Shown here piece after piece: positions 1 through 13,400 of a stretch of DNA of 64,000 nucleotides. The stretch is from Oopsacas minuta. Taxonomy: Eukaryota; Porifera; Hexactinellida; Lyssacinosida; Leucopsacidae. How positions within the stretch are numbered: position 1 is the stretch's first letter; the number at the start of each line of letters is the position of its first letter. The notes under the pieces were generated by a model. That model ran no database searches. It saw only the letters and a program-made list of their open reading frames with translations, and was not told the DNA's origin. The position numbers were made by a program, and so were the translations under genes. The stretch is taken from the NCBI GenBank assembly GCA_024704765.1, contig JAKMXF010000266.1:372001-436000 (forward strand), in the 5' to 3' direction.

Positions 1-3000
1 CTGATCCTACGCAACAACAATCTCTCAGCTTTGGATGGTGTTGAAACTCTAAGACAGCTCTCTGTATTGGATTTAGGCTATAACTGTTTGGATCTGCATA
101 TGATACTCGATCGTCTCGATGCATTGCATTTCCTGCAGAACTTACAATTAATCGGAAACCCTCTATCGTACCATAAGAGACACAGACAACTGACACTATT
201 TAAATTATCTCATGCAATTGATGTGGAAACATTCATCCTTGATGACGTAACTCTGAGTATTTCTGAGACGAAAGAGTTTCTTAGAAACGTTCAATTGAAT
301 GCTAGCTATCATTCCTCCTTGAGTTCGCCATCACATCTCAATTTCTTCAGCTCCAGTTCAAGTCAATCTCATTCTTCAAGCCGAGGACGTAGAATATCTT
401 CTATTCGTACCATAGAGTTAGATGACACTGACTCACAACGGGGATCTGTGATTGAAGATTTCAGACAAATTGAAATCAGAGATAGATTAACAGCGAAAGG
501 TGTACTTCGTACTCAAATGGGACCTGCATGGTTGTCTTCGCAAGAAGAAAGTCCTCAAAGAATTACAAAGCCAGTGCATCGCTCAAAACACAAGCAAACG
601 CATCATACACTCCCTTCACCAACAAAAGCTATTCTCAATGAAGTCACTACTTCGAGCTCAAAACCAAACTCTCCAATAGTTAAAAGTAAACTAAAGGAAG
701 GGAAGGATAATTCTCTTCCAGAATCTCAACAAAGTTACCAGATAGAAGCATTTGTAGATAATTACTCACCAATGCTAGAATACCCTGACCTAGTTACGAA
801 AGAATGCCAGCGAGAAGATGAAACTTCCGCCAGAACTCCTGTTAATGTCGAGGAAGTATCAATACACAATTCTCCACATCTCATAGACGAAGAACAGTAT
901 CTAGTTTACAGTTATGACACAGACGATGAAGAATCTCAGAGAGAGCCATTTTTCATATCATTATCATGCAACAGACTTTATGAACTTAACTACGAAGGGA
1001 AATCTATTCAAGATTACGATATGAATTGTCTTGAGTCAGCCGTTCAATCTGAGAAGAGACCAAATTCTCCTACACAAAATGAAACTAGACAAATTCTTTC
1101 ATTGAAGTTCAATTATCAGAGGAGAGATATGCGGAAGAGAGAATATATATTCGAGAAAGCTCAGAATTTTGAGCTTCTCATCAAGAAATTACAAGATATC
1201 GCGATAGATAATGCAAAGCTAAATCCATTGAAGAGCACATACGAATGCTTAAAATGCAATTCTGTCTATGAGAAGACACAAATGTTGTATTCCTATCCAA
1301 TTAATGAACATTCAAACGATTCTTCACAATCTGTTATAAACTGCCCCCAATGTGGAAGCCAACAACTCACAGATGATTCTAAACTCTCCGTTAAAGATCG
1401 CGAATTGGTTGATTCAGGAACAGCTTTCGTAAGAAAAATGACCCCAGTTGAGATCCGAACATCATATCTAGACAATAGTATAGCAAGTCCAAAGACAAGC
1501 TTGACTAGCAAAGAACTAAACAGAACGAAGCGCGTAGCTATCAGCAAAAAGGAATCTTCTTACTTTTCTGAGAATAAAGTAACTAAATATCGTAAAAAGA
1601 GCATAGATGAAATTCAAGCTCCAGACGATACATTTGAATCCGATTATGAAATGGTTTTACGAAAGAAAGAATCAGCTATAGATGTCCTCTTGACTGACAA
1701 TCAATCTGTATTAGAAAATGCACATAGAAATTTTGAAGCTGACAAATTAATTGACTTTTCTAATGTGAAGTCAAGTGAGAAAGTAGTAGGTAAGGGAAGC
1801 TTCCGTAGGCGAGATAAGCAACCTTACGTTCAACTCTCTGATAGTATGATTGCTAATGATGCAAGAGGACTTACCAAAACTCACATACATACTGATGACA
1901 CTACATCTAATTTTAGAAAGCCTTTTACGAGGCCAAGAGTAAACACATCTCCTTTAGAAGATCTTCAAGAAAACTCGAGCCAAAGTGACAGTGAGAGAAG
2001 GAATTCAGTTTTATCTCACGGTAGTTTCATTTTTCCATCTCGTACCAGTACGGGACCCGAAGGAATAGGACTGCCTTTCTCTTTCCATGATCCATCACAC
2101 ATACGACATGATTTCAAACTATATATCGAGGTTAAACTGTTTGAAAACCATAGTGAGGAATTTTTCTGTCAAATACGGTGTACTGCTGTACAAACTAGAA
2201 TCAGAGAAGAATTTGAATGTCTCCTAATCATATCAACACAAGCTGCATATATTTGCCAGGTAAAAGGATATGAAGAGCAATCACCCTCTGAATGGCTGTC
2301 AAAACTGGCAAGAATTTCCCTGACTAATCTGTTCTTTATTGATATCGGCCTGCATGCTCAAACTATACAGCTTGAATTTAATCGTGTCAAGAATGGATCT
2401 TTTGTTTTCGTTACTAGAGATACCTTACGAACAAAGATATTTGTAGCATCACTATCTGGATACGTTGCGAAGCTAAAAAATGGTAATCTTCAGAGGGTAG
2501 GAAACGACCTTCAAACAATACCAAACTTTAGAGCTAGTATAATTGGCAATGAATCAGGAATTTTCTCAGAAAAATTCGTTCTCGGACTTCGATTCTACGA
2601 AATTATAAGGTACACATCCGATCTCATTAAGACACACAGATTCAACAAACGAACAGTGCATAACACAATTAATGGAGCAAAATTAGTGGACTTTCTTATT
2701 CAGCGTGGAGAAGTCTCCACAATTGAAGAGGCTTGCATTATTCTACAAATTTACATTGACTGTAAGATACTGAATCCTGTTGAGCTATCCTTTGAGCCTT
2801 TTAACCCTGAAAGAAATGTTTATTATAGATTCTTTATTGACGAGCTAGACCCTCAAAGTAGCAGTATTAATCGTAGTGACATACAAATGTTGAATGAAAT
2901 TGAAGAACTCGAAGTATACTGTTTATTGTATCAATTGGAATACAAGCTATCCAATCCCTTACCCGAAAAGAAAACCATTGGCCTCGCAATCACTGAAGAT

Positions 3001-3336
3001 AATCTATACCTAATCAACCAAAACTTTCAATGGCCACTACCGAGGCTACAACCTCCTCCACAATTAGGTATAAGATGGCGACAATTCGAGTTACAAGATA
3101 AACGGCGATTAACGGATATAGAAAAGATAATTATAAACAGCATTTCACAAAATATCGTAATTGTCTTTTCAACTGAGAGTATTACTGATAGCCCACATTA
3201 TCATGAGTGGAACCTCTGCACTGAATCCAGCCGTATGGCTGAACAGATTGTATCTACCATTAAGACTACATGGGAAAAGCAATACAACATTGAACTTAAT
3301 ATCCTTGTTACTGACAAATTGGATGATAACCTTTAA
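1..3336 (+). CDS. STK11IP: STK11IP-like LRR / PH-like protein, 3' part (5' end outside window)
   Basis: The reading frame is open from the first base, so the gene starts upstream; about 1111 codons are visible. The N-terminus shows leucine-rich repeats (LxxLDLGYN, LxNLQLIGNPL) followed by a capping segment ending in FILDDVTLS, the arrangement of serine/threonine kinase 11-interacting protein. A long Ser-rich linker follows, then a paired-cysteine zinc motif (CLKC near residue 406 of the frame from nt 31, CPQC near 438). PH-like beta-strand segments occupy about residues 690-820 and 960-1095. Between them, near residues 850-940, lies a segment that reads as a DEP domain. The family member in mammals binds LKB1 and has been linked to endolysosomes; that role is carried over, not seen. 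No intron is evident over 3.3 kb. The stop is at 3334-3336. Confidence 0.8.
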   Translation: MILRNNNLSALDGVETLRQLSVLDLGYNCLDLHMILDRLDALHFLQNLQLIGNPLSYHKRHRQLTLFKLSHAIDVETFILDDVTLSISETKEFLRNVQLNASYHSSLSSPSHLNFFSSSSSQSHSSSRGRRISSIRTIELDDTDSQRGSVIEDFRQIEIRDRLTAKGVLRTQMGPAWLSSQEESPQRITKPVHRSKHKQTHHTLPSPTKAILNEVTTSSSKPNSPIVKSKLKEGKDNSLPESQQSYQIEAFVDNYSPMLEYPDLVTKECQREDETSARTPVNVEEVSIHNSPHLIDEEQYLVYSYDTDDEESQREPFFISLSCNRLYELNYEGKSIQDYDMNCLESAVQSEKRPNSPTQNETRQILSLKFNYQRRDMRKREYIFEKAQNFELLIKKLQDIAIDNAKLNPLKSTYECLKCNSVYEKTQMLYSYPINEHSNDSSQSVINCPQCGSQQLTDDSKLSVKDRELVDSGTAFVRKMTPVEIRTSYLDNSIASPKTSLTSKELNRTKRVAISKKESSYFSENKVTKYRKKSIDEIQAPDDTFESDYEMVLRKKESAIDVLLTDNQSVLENAHRNFEADKLIDFSNVKSSEKVVGKGSFRRRDKQPYVQLSDSMIANDARGLTKTHIHTDDTTSNFRKPFTRPRVNTSPLEDLQENSSQSDSERRNSVLSHGSFIFPSRTSTGPEGIGLPFSFHDPSHIRHDFKLYIEVKLFENHSEEFFCQIRCTAVQTRIREEFECLLIISTQAAYICQVKGYEEQSPSEWLSKLARISLTNLFFIDIGLHAQTIQLEFNRVKNGSFVFVTRDTLRTKIFVASLSGYVAKLKNGNLQRVGNDLQTIPNFRASIIGNESGIFSEKFVLGLRFYEIIRYTSDLIKTHRFNKRTVHNTINGAKLVDFLIQRGEVSTIEEACIILQIYIDCKILNPVELSFEPFNPERNVYYRFFIDELDPQSSSINRSDIQMLNEIEELEVYCLLYQLEYKLSNPLPEKKTIGLAITEDNLYLINQNFQWPLPRLQPPPQLGIRWRQFELQDKRRLTDIEKIIINSISQNIVIVFSTESITDSPHYHEWNLCTESSRMAEQIVSTIKTTWEKQYNIELNILVTDKLDDNL

Positions 3337-3896
3337 AATATATTAATATTTATTATTATTAATGCTCTCAAATAGAATTTTTCTAATTTTTGCGAATTAT
3401 TGTATACACTCAATTACTCTGGACAGACTTGTATAAATTCACATATTTTAATTAATAGTTAACTCATTAGACAATTGTTTGAAGAAATCTTTGTTAATTA
3501 ATCAGGTGCTCGAAAATTCATTTCGGATGCCTGTGCCTGTTAAGGAAATTCGAGTAATGTAAAATTCCCATAATAGGGACAATCTTGTCCAGGAATCCAT
3601 ATGTGCTACAGAAATTTACGTCTTACATACTATCTTTCATGCTAATATATATTCTTCACATATGGTTACAATTAACCAATGTGGTAATGCGGATTGTGTA
3701 ATATTACTTATAAGCTGATTCTATAATGTACTTACCTGGGACTTGTAACTTTTCCAGGCTAGACAATGACTAATAATTGCTCAAGATTTGGGTAAAATAT
3801 TCAAATATCTAGAATTTCTGAGTTTCAATGTAATTCTTCTTATACGGATTTCCAATTTCTGAGATATTAAAATATATTATCTATTTCACAATAGTA
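3337..3896. other. Intergenic spacer between STK11IP-like and PARP14-like genes
   Basis: A 560-bp AT-rich spacer. It must contain the 3' UTR of the upstream gene and the promoter and 5' UTR of the PARP gene. I see no convincing TATA box, RNA gene or terminal inverted repeats in it. Confidence 0.5.
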
Positions 3897-6800
3897 ATGG
3901 CAGATCGCCAGCATCCTTATCGCCGCCGTCGGTTTCAATACACCATTGAGATACTGCATGTTCCAGTACTTTACCCTCTAAGAGACCTCGAATATGATAT
4001 AAAGCAGAAATGGGCTAATTGTATTGAAGGGTGTAGGGTGATAGGAAACGATACAGATATGAGAGGTACTTATATCTTCTACATTAACTTCTCCAGTGAG
4101 TATGAAAATGAAGCTAGAAACTGTGCTGAGTTCTTAAAAAATGAGGGATACCTTACTGATGGTATGTATTTGAGAGAAAAAATTCGTGATATGGAACCCA
4201 ATCCAACAGGGAATGAAAGAGAGAGGAGAAGAGGGATGGGAATGGGGAGAGGAAGGGGAAAAGAACAGCGGACTCGTCGTTATGCAGATAGAAGCTTACC
4301 CGATGAGCCAAACCCAAATCCGATAGGACCAAATTATAACTTAGATAGTGCTCATTTCCCAGACACAGACATAGTACCGAATATTGAAATTCCTAAACCA
4401 GGCTACATCATACACGTTAATAATATCCCATCATTCGTAGATGAATATATTCTTGCAGATATGATACTGGATAACGATAAACGCGTAACTAAATTCAAAT
4501 TACGTGATGACTCTTCTAATGCTTCGTTGAAAGAGGCATTGGTCTACGTAGACAATACAGCGGGGATGATGGACCTGATCTCCAAACTAAACCACGTTAA
4601 GGTGGGAGGCAATACATTAGACGCCAAGGAGAAAAGGAAAAGTATCCCTGAACCTAATACTACTAATCTAACTGATTACATGCATCCTGACTTCAATCAA
4701 AGGCCGCGAGCAGGTCCACAATATCCCAGTTCTCATCCTCAACAGAGAGACAATGTTCAACTTACTGAGTCAGGACCAGAGATGTATACGTAAGTATGAT
4801 ATTCAAAAATCCTTTTCATTTTGAAAGTTCGGAAAGAACAAATGTTATAGTTATGCATTTTATAGGCAGAAGACTGTTGAAATGAGCAATCTCCTATACG
4901 ACTTTGTCAAAAGTAAAATGAAGACTCAAATAAATGGCTTTTGTAGAGACCGTGGAGAAATTCATTATGATAATGGTATTCTCCACCTCAAGAGCTATAA
5001 CAAGACTCAACTAGCCACAATATATACCACATTAACCACTGAGGTATTCATTTATTATTTCAGTTTTTTCTCAATTACGTGATGCTTTCTATAGGTGTGT
5101 GAACGAATACAAACATTGGGCCGTGAAGATTTTGAATTCTTAATTCACAATAAGTTTTCAGGCCAGGGTAATATTGTAGAAGAGAAATGCAACGCATATA
5201 AATCTGTTGGACAATTACAGTACTGTCTGAATTCGGTTGAGTTCAGTCTTCACGTATTTGGAATCACAGATTGTGTAAATGTTGTGCTAGACCAGATTGA
5301 AGAGGCTCTCTATTACCAGTTCTATCTGACTAGGTAACGAAATAATAATTTGAATATGCTATGTGTACATTTTTATTGTCTTCTAAGGATCCACTTGACG
5401 AATTTTCATATGGTTATTCTATAAATATATATTGAACTATGCTGCGTTAAAAAATAATCATTGAAGCCTTGATTTTGTGTATGTTTTACATAAATATGTA
5501 GAAACAGAGATTATGAGTTACTCTTATGTAGCCCAATGGATATCTACATATCTGTGTTTCCTGGAGTTATTCAAGAAATCATTGGTACATCTGGCTATCT
5601 AAAAGACACCAGAATTACTATCAAACATAACGTTGAGTTGCTAGTGTGTAAACGTATTCGTGAAGAGATTAGGAGAGTCCAGAATGCGATTATCTGTGAT
5701 CCTTGTAGGAGTTTTCCTTTTGAAATGATTAAAAGTGGGCTGAAATTTTGTAAGAAAAATAATCTTAGAGTTGCAATCATTTACAAAGATTCCAATGGAA
5801 TGTTGTATAAGAGATACCAACAAGACACTGTGGTAAATTTGTGTGGAAATAAAGCTCAAATCTTAGAAGCGAATCAAGCTTTTTCGGCTCCAATTTCTTG
5901 TAAAATTCCAGCGACGAAAAAAGGTTTGGACGTGATCACACAGAGGTGTTCACGGGGCAGTCCGTCTCTTATAAAGAATCTGGAAAATGAACTCACTGTT
6001 TACATTAAATTGCTCCCAAACTCTGTTGATGTAATAGGATTCATCAAGGAGGATATTGACAGCGCTCATGCCCGTATAATTCAAGCTTTTGAAAATGTGG
6101 AACTGTTCATGTCTCATATCATTGAGAAATATCAGGTCATTGTCTACTATAACCTAAAATACTACTTTATGCTTCATGATGGACCTGTTTTTTGTAGATA
6201 GTTTTCTTGCTTGAAGCAACTTCTTTTGATGTTCAATGGACTATGGATATAATAAGTGAGTTTCAGTTAGACTATGAAGTAGAACTTGTGGCGATGAAGT
6301 ATGACTACAAGGTGAAAGGAAGCCAGAAAGCCCTTCAAAAGATTGAAAATGAGCACATACAGATACGCGCTATCTTCAAAGACATAATTCTACACAAGTG
6401 TACTTCCATTCAATTTGATAAAATATCCAGCAATTTCATTACTACTTTGCTGGAGAATTTCTTTCAATACCAATTTCAAAACGAAAATATGTTTATTTCT
6501 TATAATTGGGAAATTCAACCCAAACCTAATAACCTAGATGTGTATATGGAGATTATTGGTAGAAGTTCTGACGTAAATATATTGTCTTCCAAGATCAAAG
6601 TTTGTTAATTACACTCTTAATAATGTTGGTAATTCTTGTATGTAATATAATTTTCCTTTTCAGAGTATAAAGCCTTCATCAGGGAAATTGAGAGAGAAAT
6701 TCGGACCAAGGGAGTTACAGCAATTGGAAGTACTAGGATCAATCTTTCTTAAGATTACATCGAGTGAATTTGTTTGTTTTAAACCATTTTTGAACCAAAT

Positions 6801-9800
6801 AGAGTATCATTCACTTGGTATTAGTACCAAGAAGCCATGGAATATCTTCGATTCAATAATGTCTGACCAGGAGGTAATACGTACAATGCCAATTTCGCCA
6901 TCAACTTTGTATTTTTTGCGTTCCAAAAAGCTCTTAAAAGAATGTGAAAGTATGTGTCATTGTACGATAGTTGAAGAGCCTAAAGAACGAAGTCCAAATG
7001 ATAGGACTAGAAGACAACAATTCCAAGGCGAGAGGAATAATCTCACAGTGATAGGCAAGCATGCTGATGTTAAAGCGGCCACGGATAAATTGAAGAATTG
7101 GAATGAGAAGTTTATCACCAAATCTGTTTCAAAAAGTATCCGTGTTAAACTGAAATATTTCTTCTCTACGGAGTTGGAAAGTTTTAAGAAAGATATTGAA
7201 AATGACCAGATGATAATTATTGATATTCGTGATGCAAAAAAGAAATTACTAGCCAAGTCTAATGAGAATGAAGATGAAATAGAGTTTTCCATTCGAATAG
7301 AGACATTGGATAAACCCTTATGTGAACAATATACTGATATGGTAGAAGAACAACTTAAATTTGTGAGGTCGGATGAATTTCCTCTGTCAGATCGTCAGTT
7401 AACGTTGTTATTGACTGCTTGTAAAGATCAAGTTATCCCAAAGAATAAACATTTTTATGTGGAAATTGAGCATAAGCAGCGAAGGACAGGATCTGCTAGG
7501 ATAATAGCAATCCAGCATTTTAGAGACGCGCTTACGAAAGGCATTGAAGCAACGTCACCATACATACAGATTCAAGATAAATTGTACTCGCCACCAGTTT
7601 TCCTTCAAGAACTACTCTTCAACTACAGAAAGTACACAGAAGCGATGAATATTAACGCCAATACTTTAGGAGTTGAGTGTTCAAGACCTCAATCTTATAA
7701 GGGCAGGTACAAGCTTTCAGGTAACCCTGAAGCTATACAGAAAATGATATTTAACTTGAAAAACTTTGAGTCTAGTTTTGTTAGCCAATGTGACCAAACT
7801 GAGTTTGAAATCAATCTTCCACTCAAAGAGTTGAAACACGATGCGAGTTTTACAAATCTCGAGCGTGATATGGCGAAGAATTGTAACGTTAAGATATTCA
7901 TGTGTGGAGATCTACCATACGATCTAGAAAGTGAGATAAAATTCGATTTGGATGGAATATCCTCTAACTGGGATACGCCAAGTTCAGCCAATCGGAAGCT
8001 TTGTACTTATTTCTACTCCAATATTACAATTGAAGTGATGAAAGGTGACATAACAACACTTGAGGTATCTTGTATTGTAAATGCAGCTAATGAGAGGTTA
8101 GAACATGATGGTGGCGTTGCAAAGGCCATAAGCAATGCGGGTGGACCAACTATCCAGAAGGGATGTACTAGATATATTCTGGAAAAGGGAAATCTTAGTG
8201 TAGGAGGCGGTGTACTACAAGGACCAGGAAATCTCTTATGTAATAAAGTAATACATATTTCTTCTGCATTATGGGACCCAATGAATCGGCAAAGATGTAT
8301 AAATGATTTGAAAAGTTGCATTGAGACTGTCTTCAAGCTTTGTGAGACCCATAAGCTTCCTTCTATTGCATTTCCTGGTATATCAACTGGAAATTATGGG
8401 TTTCCTGCTGCTGTAAGTACAAAAGCAGTTATACAAGAGTGTAAAGATTATATCGATAATCATACCGAAACTCAAATACAACGGTTGATATTTATAGATA
8501 TAAGTGACAATATTGCTAAGAGTTATAATACAGACTGTCAGCGATTATTCCGTGAAGTTACTACGATTAATCCCTTTGAAGATAAACTAGCTAGTTCCTT
8601 TTACCCGAGGTTTTCTCGTTTAGGCCAAGCAACTCCAACTGATCGAACACTGTCACAAACAGGAAACTCAAATATTAGCTCAGGGAGTAATCAATACGAA
8701 TTTTTTTGGAAAGAAAATGACAATAAATTCTATCTTTACGATTCAAAATATCAGGAAATACTCAATACAGCATACAAATTGAACCCGTTGGGTAATGTGA
8801 CTTTCACAAGAGGAAGCTATAAATACACTGTAGACTTCTCCACCTTACAACAGACGAATCTTTCCACCAATATAAACCGAACCATTCAAATTAAATCAAT
8901 AGTCGACCCAGATAGTACTCCTTTACCTAAACCACCTCCTGCATCAATTCAAAGTGATGAGTCCGAACTACATTGTTATTGGTACTTTTTCAGCGATCTT
9001 AATCAATGGAAATCATATTCCCACGACATAACCAGGAAACTCTCCGATGCTTACTTAAACAACCAGAAGGGGAGTGTTGTAATCTCACAAGGTGCTTCTA
9101 ATTATGAAATAGATTTCACTACCATGACACAGACTAATCAAGAGACCGGCACTGTTCGTAAGATTAAAGTAGATAAGGATAAGCTTGAAACTGCCATGGG
9201 GAAGCTAGCGATTACTTCTGGTGAGAATGTTGTACTATTCGGTATTCGAGAAAATATCGTTTTGGCTAAAAACAAATTGTCTCATTTTATCAGAACTAAA
9301 TCAAAATCAAAACAGCTTGATATCCATGGTATACCTAAGACTGTAATGATTTCCACTATAATTAAACTGAAGCAAGGCTATCCTCATGTCAAAGTCGAGG
9401 TTAAAGATAAAGGAGAAGATTACGTCATTAAGTTAAATGGGTTTGCTGAGCATGTTAACATTGTGGATACCACATTGAGAGATGTGTACATTAAATGTTT
9501 GGAAGATATCACAAGGCAAGATCGTGCTTCTCAAGTTACCATTCCAACACATTGGAAGGCCCATGCACAAAATGAAATGAGCATTATAGTTCCACTAGCT
9601 AACGGTTGTGCTGAATGGATTGAAGTAGCTGCCAAGTTTAATGCAACTTCGAGGTGCATTATTAAAACTATTGACCGTATACAGAATAAGTGGTTATGGA
9701 GGAAATATCAACAAACAAGAGATGGTTTCAAAGCTATTGAACAAAATGAAAACGAATTAACTGTTTTCCATGGCACAAGTGCAACAGATCCCGAATTAAT

Positions 9801-10146
9801 CTATAAAGGCGCTGAAGGTTTTGATTTCAGACATTCTAATATAGGTATGTGGGGTAAAGCGAATTACTTTGCTGTGAATGCCAGTTTTTGTGAATCCTAT
9901 CAATACACTGACCCAACCACGAACTCAAAAATGATATTACAAGTGAAGTTGTTAGCTGGCAATGTAGCACATTTACCATCAAAAAGTTCACTTACGATGC
10001 CACCCCCACTTCCCAACTTTATGAAGCAACAATTTGTTGGTCAGAGATACGATACTGTATCTGGAGATCACACAGCAGGCTCAAAGGTATACATGGTGTA
10101 CACGAATGAGAGGGCCTATCCTGAATATCTCATTACTTACTCTTAG
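3897..10146 (+). CDS. PARP14-like: PARP14-like protein: RRMs, one macro domain, two WWE domains, PARP catalytic domain
   Basis: Splice model: 3897-4789, 4866-5043, 5095-5333, 5502-6135, 6198-6599, 6664-10146. All junctions are GT-AG and keep frame, giving 1942 residues. Two RRM-like segments lie near residues 9-85 and 165-245. A long region of KH-like repeats follows, as in PARP10/14. One macro domain sits near 1234-1388 (VNAANERLEHDGGVAKAIS, with the FPGISTGNYGFP loop). WWE domains are near 1457-1524 and 1547-1614. The PARP domain ends the protein, with His of HGTS near residue 1817, Tyr of ANYFAV, and Leu of PEYLI at the third position of the catalytic triad. An H-Y-L triad is typical of mono-ADP-ribosyltransferases. 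Human PARP14 has three macro domains; only one is visible here. All five introns are in the 5' half, and the last 3.5 kb is one exon. Confidence 0.85.
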
Positions 10147-10422
10147 AGTGTTTAGATAACATTTGTGAATTGACTAATCTCCATAAATGTCATACTATAG
10201 GTATTCAACTATGAATTTCCAGTGAATTTCGTCAAATGTTCGAAATGTTTTTGTTCACACTTAAGTGTTAGTTTTGGGCCTTTATATATCTACACAACTA
10301 TATTTCTATACTATGTATTTACTTAATTATTAATTCGTGTTTTGTTTATTATTTTAGATACTATAATTCTTAAATTTTATTCCACAATTGTAAATTCCAA
10401 GATTTGTAGATAAAAAGTTAGA

Positions 10423-13400
10423 ATGGCTGGCGGTAGAAGATCTATCCAGAAAGAACTAGCACTTATTAAGAATAGACCTACTGCGATGGAATTAACTGAT
10501 AGCAAAAGTAAATTAGAGGTAGTTACGTCTAAAACTGAAGCAGTCAAAAAGCCTGATGAAGACTCAAGTTCTAGTGAAGACGAATCGAAAAGCAACATGC
10601 AAGAATGTATCAACAAACTTGAAGAGAAGAGTTAGTATCAATTTTATTACCAATAATTAAAGTAATTAGTAAACTTACTTGCTATTCCACCCCTAATAGA
10701 TCAAATGCTAGAAGAAGAATTGACAAGAATTCAAAGACTAACAACAGCGTGAGTTGTAGACATTTATATATCGTAAAATACTTGGCCTATTACACCTTTT
10801 TCCCAACTTCTAATTAAGTTATTGGTATGAAGTATGTTGTTATTGGTAACTAAGGGATCTCTCGAATATTCTTTTGATTAGATTTTACATAGCAATGTTA
10901 TTTGTGTATTCATATATTGTGTTTATTTAATCCTAAAGGTGACTGATCATGATTAGTGTATTATTTAAATAGTTCTAGTAATTCCCATGTCATGGTTACT
11001 AAAATTAGTTACTCAGTAATTATACAATTTCTTCAGATGTGTGGTTTAATTATCAAATCACTGAGATTCTGATTAAAATAATAATGAGAAATTAATGGTT
11101 GCTTTGGCTATTAGTGATACTAATTTCATTATAATGAAGTGATTCTCTACCCTATAGCTTGAATGTAATTGATTTTACTCCGCTTATAACTTAATGAATC
11201 CGAGGTCAGAGCACTTCGTTATATCGAAAGTTTACTGTATTACAAATTTTGCATTAATATTTATTGTTTTAATATATTGACAATTCTATTGCAGGCTACC
11301 CAACTCACTATTGACTGTTATATTTCCAAGCACTCAACATTCCAAGTAAGTTGAAATGCAACTTATTTTTGCAACATTTGTCAATAGCGTATACTTCTAC
11401 TAATACAGTAGACTTCACTTAATGAGTAGAGCCACTGGTTACTCGGGTCACTTGCACTTGGCCAGAATTCCCAGAAACCGAACCATACAATTAGTGTTAA
11501 TTTACTTCGGTTAATCAGGCCAACACCTTTATTCCACTTAATCGGGTCAAAATGGTTTGGTCACGATGTAACCCTATTAATCGGAGTCTATTGTATTTCA
11601 CTAGCTCTTTAAAAGAGGAGCTAAATGCTATTATTCAAGAGTTCTGTAATCGAAAACGTGAAGAGTTAAATTCCAAAGGAGAAACTCAAACATCTACTGA
11701 TCAGGTTAATTAACCATTAGAGATTACACCCAGATTTATTTCTATACAAATGATCTGATCTAGGTTATGAGTTCTGTTGAGTTTAATGACCTGTATTCTA
11801 TGGAGAGATATCCAGACGCTGTCCCAGAGACTGTGCCGACTACCCAGACCAAATTTCCAAAGTAGTTTCTTAAGTTCTATGGAATATTTGTGCTTATTAA
11901 CTGAAAAATATTGTAGGTATTCTCAAGTTTATAACCGAATAGTTGAGCCCAAGAGTAACAAACCGTCTCAAACGAATTCCTATGAAAACCTTGTTAAACC
12001 TCTAATCAAGTAATTTCCTTTGTACTATTATCCCGTCAAATATTTATTCAATCAACTCTGGCATAGATTGGATTCCTTCACTCGACCTACTCGCTCTTGT
12101 TTCAATTGTGGAGGAAACCACACAGTCAGTGATTGTAAAGAGGTATAAACTGCGAGAATCATAAATATGTTAGCTAAATATTTACATGGCAGTTTTTGGT
12201 TAGGTTAAAGACTTTAGAAAGGTCCGAGCTAACAAACAGGAATTTTTCAATTCTCAAGGGTTTGTTAAATTACAAGCATTTATTCGGATGTGTTGCCTTT
12301 TTCAAAAAATCATATTCCCCAATAGTAATAGTGATCTGCAACAAGAAAGTAGAAATCATAACTCCTATGATAGGTCAAGGTAATGTTCTCTTTCACGCAA
12401 TTTAAAAACCAGGAATCCATTCGGGCCATTGAATCGATTTATATGTATGTACTAAGTATACTTTTCTGCATTTTCATGAGGTGAAAATACACCGTATAGA
12501 TGTATAGAGTTATTTCATATATATTTGGATATTTGCCATTTGCTCTTACGTGTACGTAGCTCAGAGAAAAGGTCTTATAATAGACGAAATGAATATCAAC
12601 GCTACCCAACCAGTCCGAATCAGAGAGATAGAGTGCCTTATTATAGAAATAGTTCTGATATCATGAGTCGTGAGGATACTTATTCTAGTTCATATTACTG
12701 TAAGGCAGAAATTGATTTCATGACTTTTATGACTTTTATTAATGGAATTTCTAGCTAGAGAGAATTCTCGCGATAGAGATGGACGTGCTTGTAAGATTGA
12801 AACCATTTCAACTATTAATATTCATGCAATACACGGAAAATCTGTAATTAATTAATAGATATGTATATTTAATAGATTACAATTCGAAGAATCACTCGAG
12901 TTATTATAATGACAACAAGGTAATACATTTGTATATGGTGAATTCCACAGAATTCTGTTACAATTAAAGGCAAATTTCTTAGGACAGTAGAAGTATGTAT
13001 CACGGCAGCAGATCAGACCGTGATGTACACGTTTGTATGTCTTCGGTAATTTTTACTCTATCCCAGCTGGTAACTGTGAATTATTCTGTTTATACCTTAC
13101 AATATTATAGACTCCATCAAAAGGATCACCTAGAGATATACGAATGTTAGATTATCGCGGTAAGGTTGAATATAGCAGCACATACGGTGATATGGAGTTA
13201 TCAGATCAAGAACTAGGTATTTGGTAATACTGTATGACGTCATAATATCAACCCTGTACAGTCAACTCCCGTTGCATATATGGTCCCAACCGTCAAAGTA
13301 ACAGGAATTTTCATTGGTTATATCGAACTCCGCTTATATCTAAGTAATTATTACTGTTTCTGAGCTTAGATATAATGGGAGTTGACTGTGTACTTATTTA

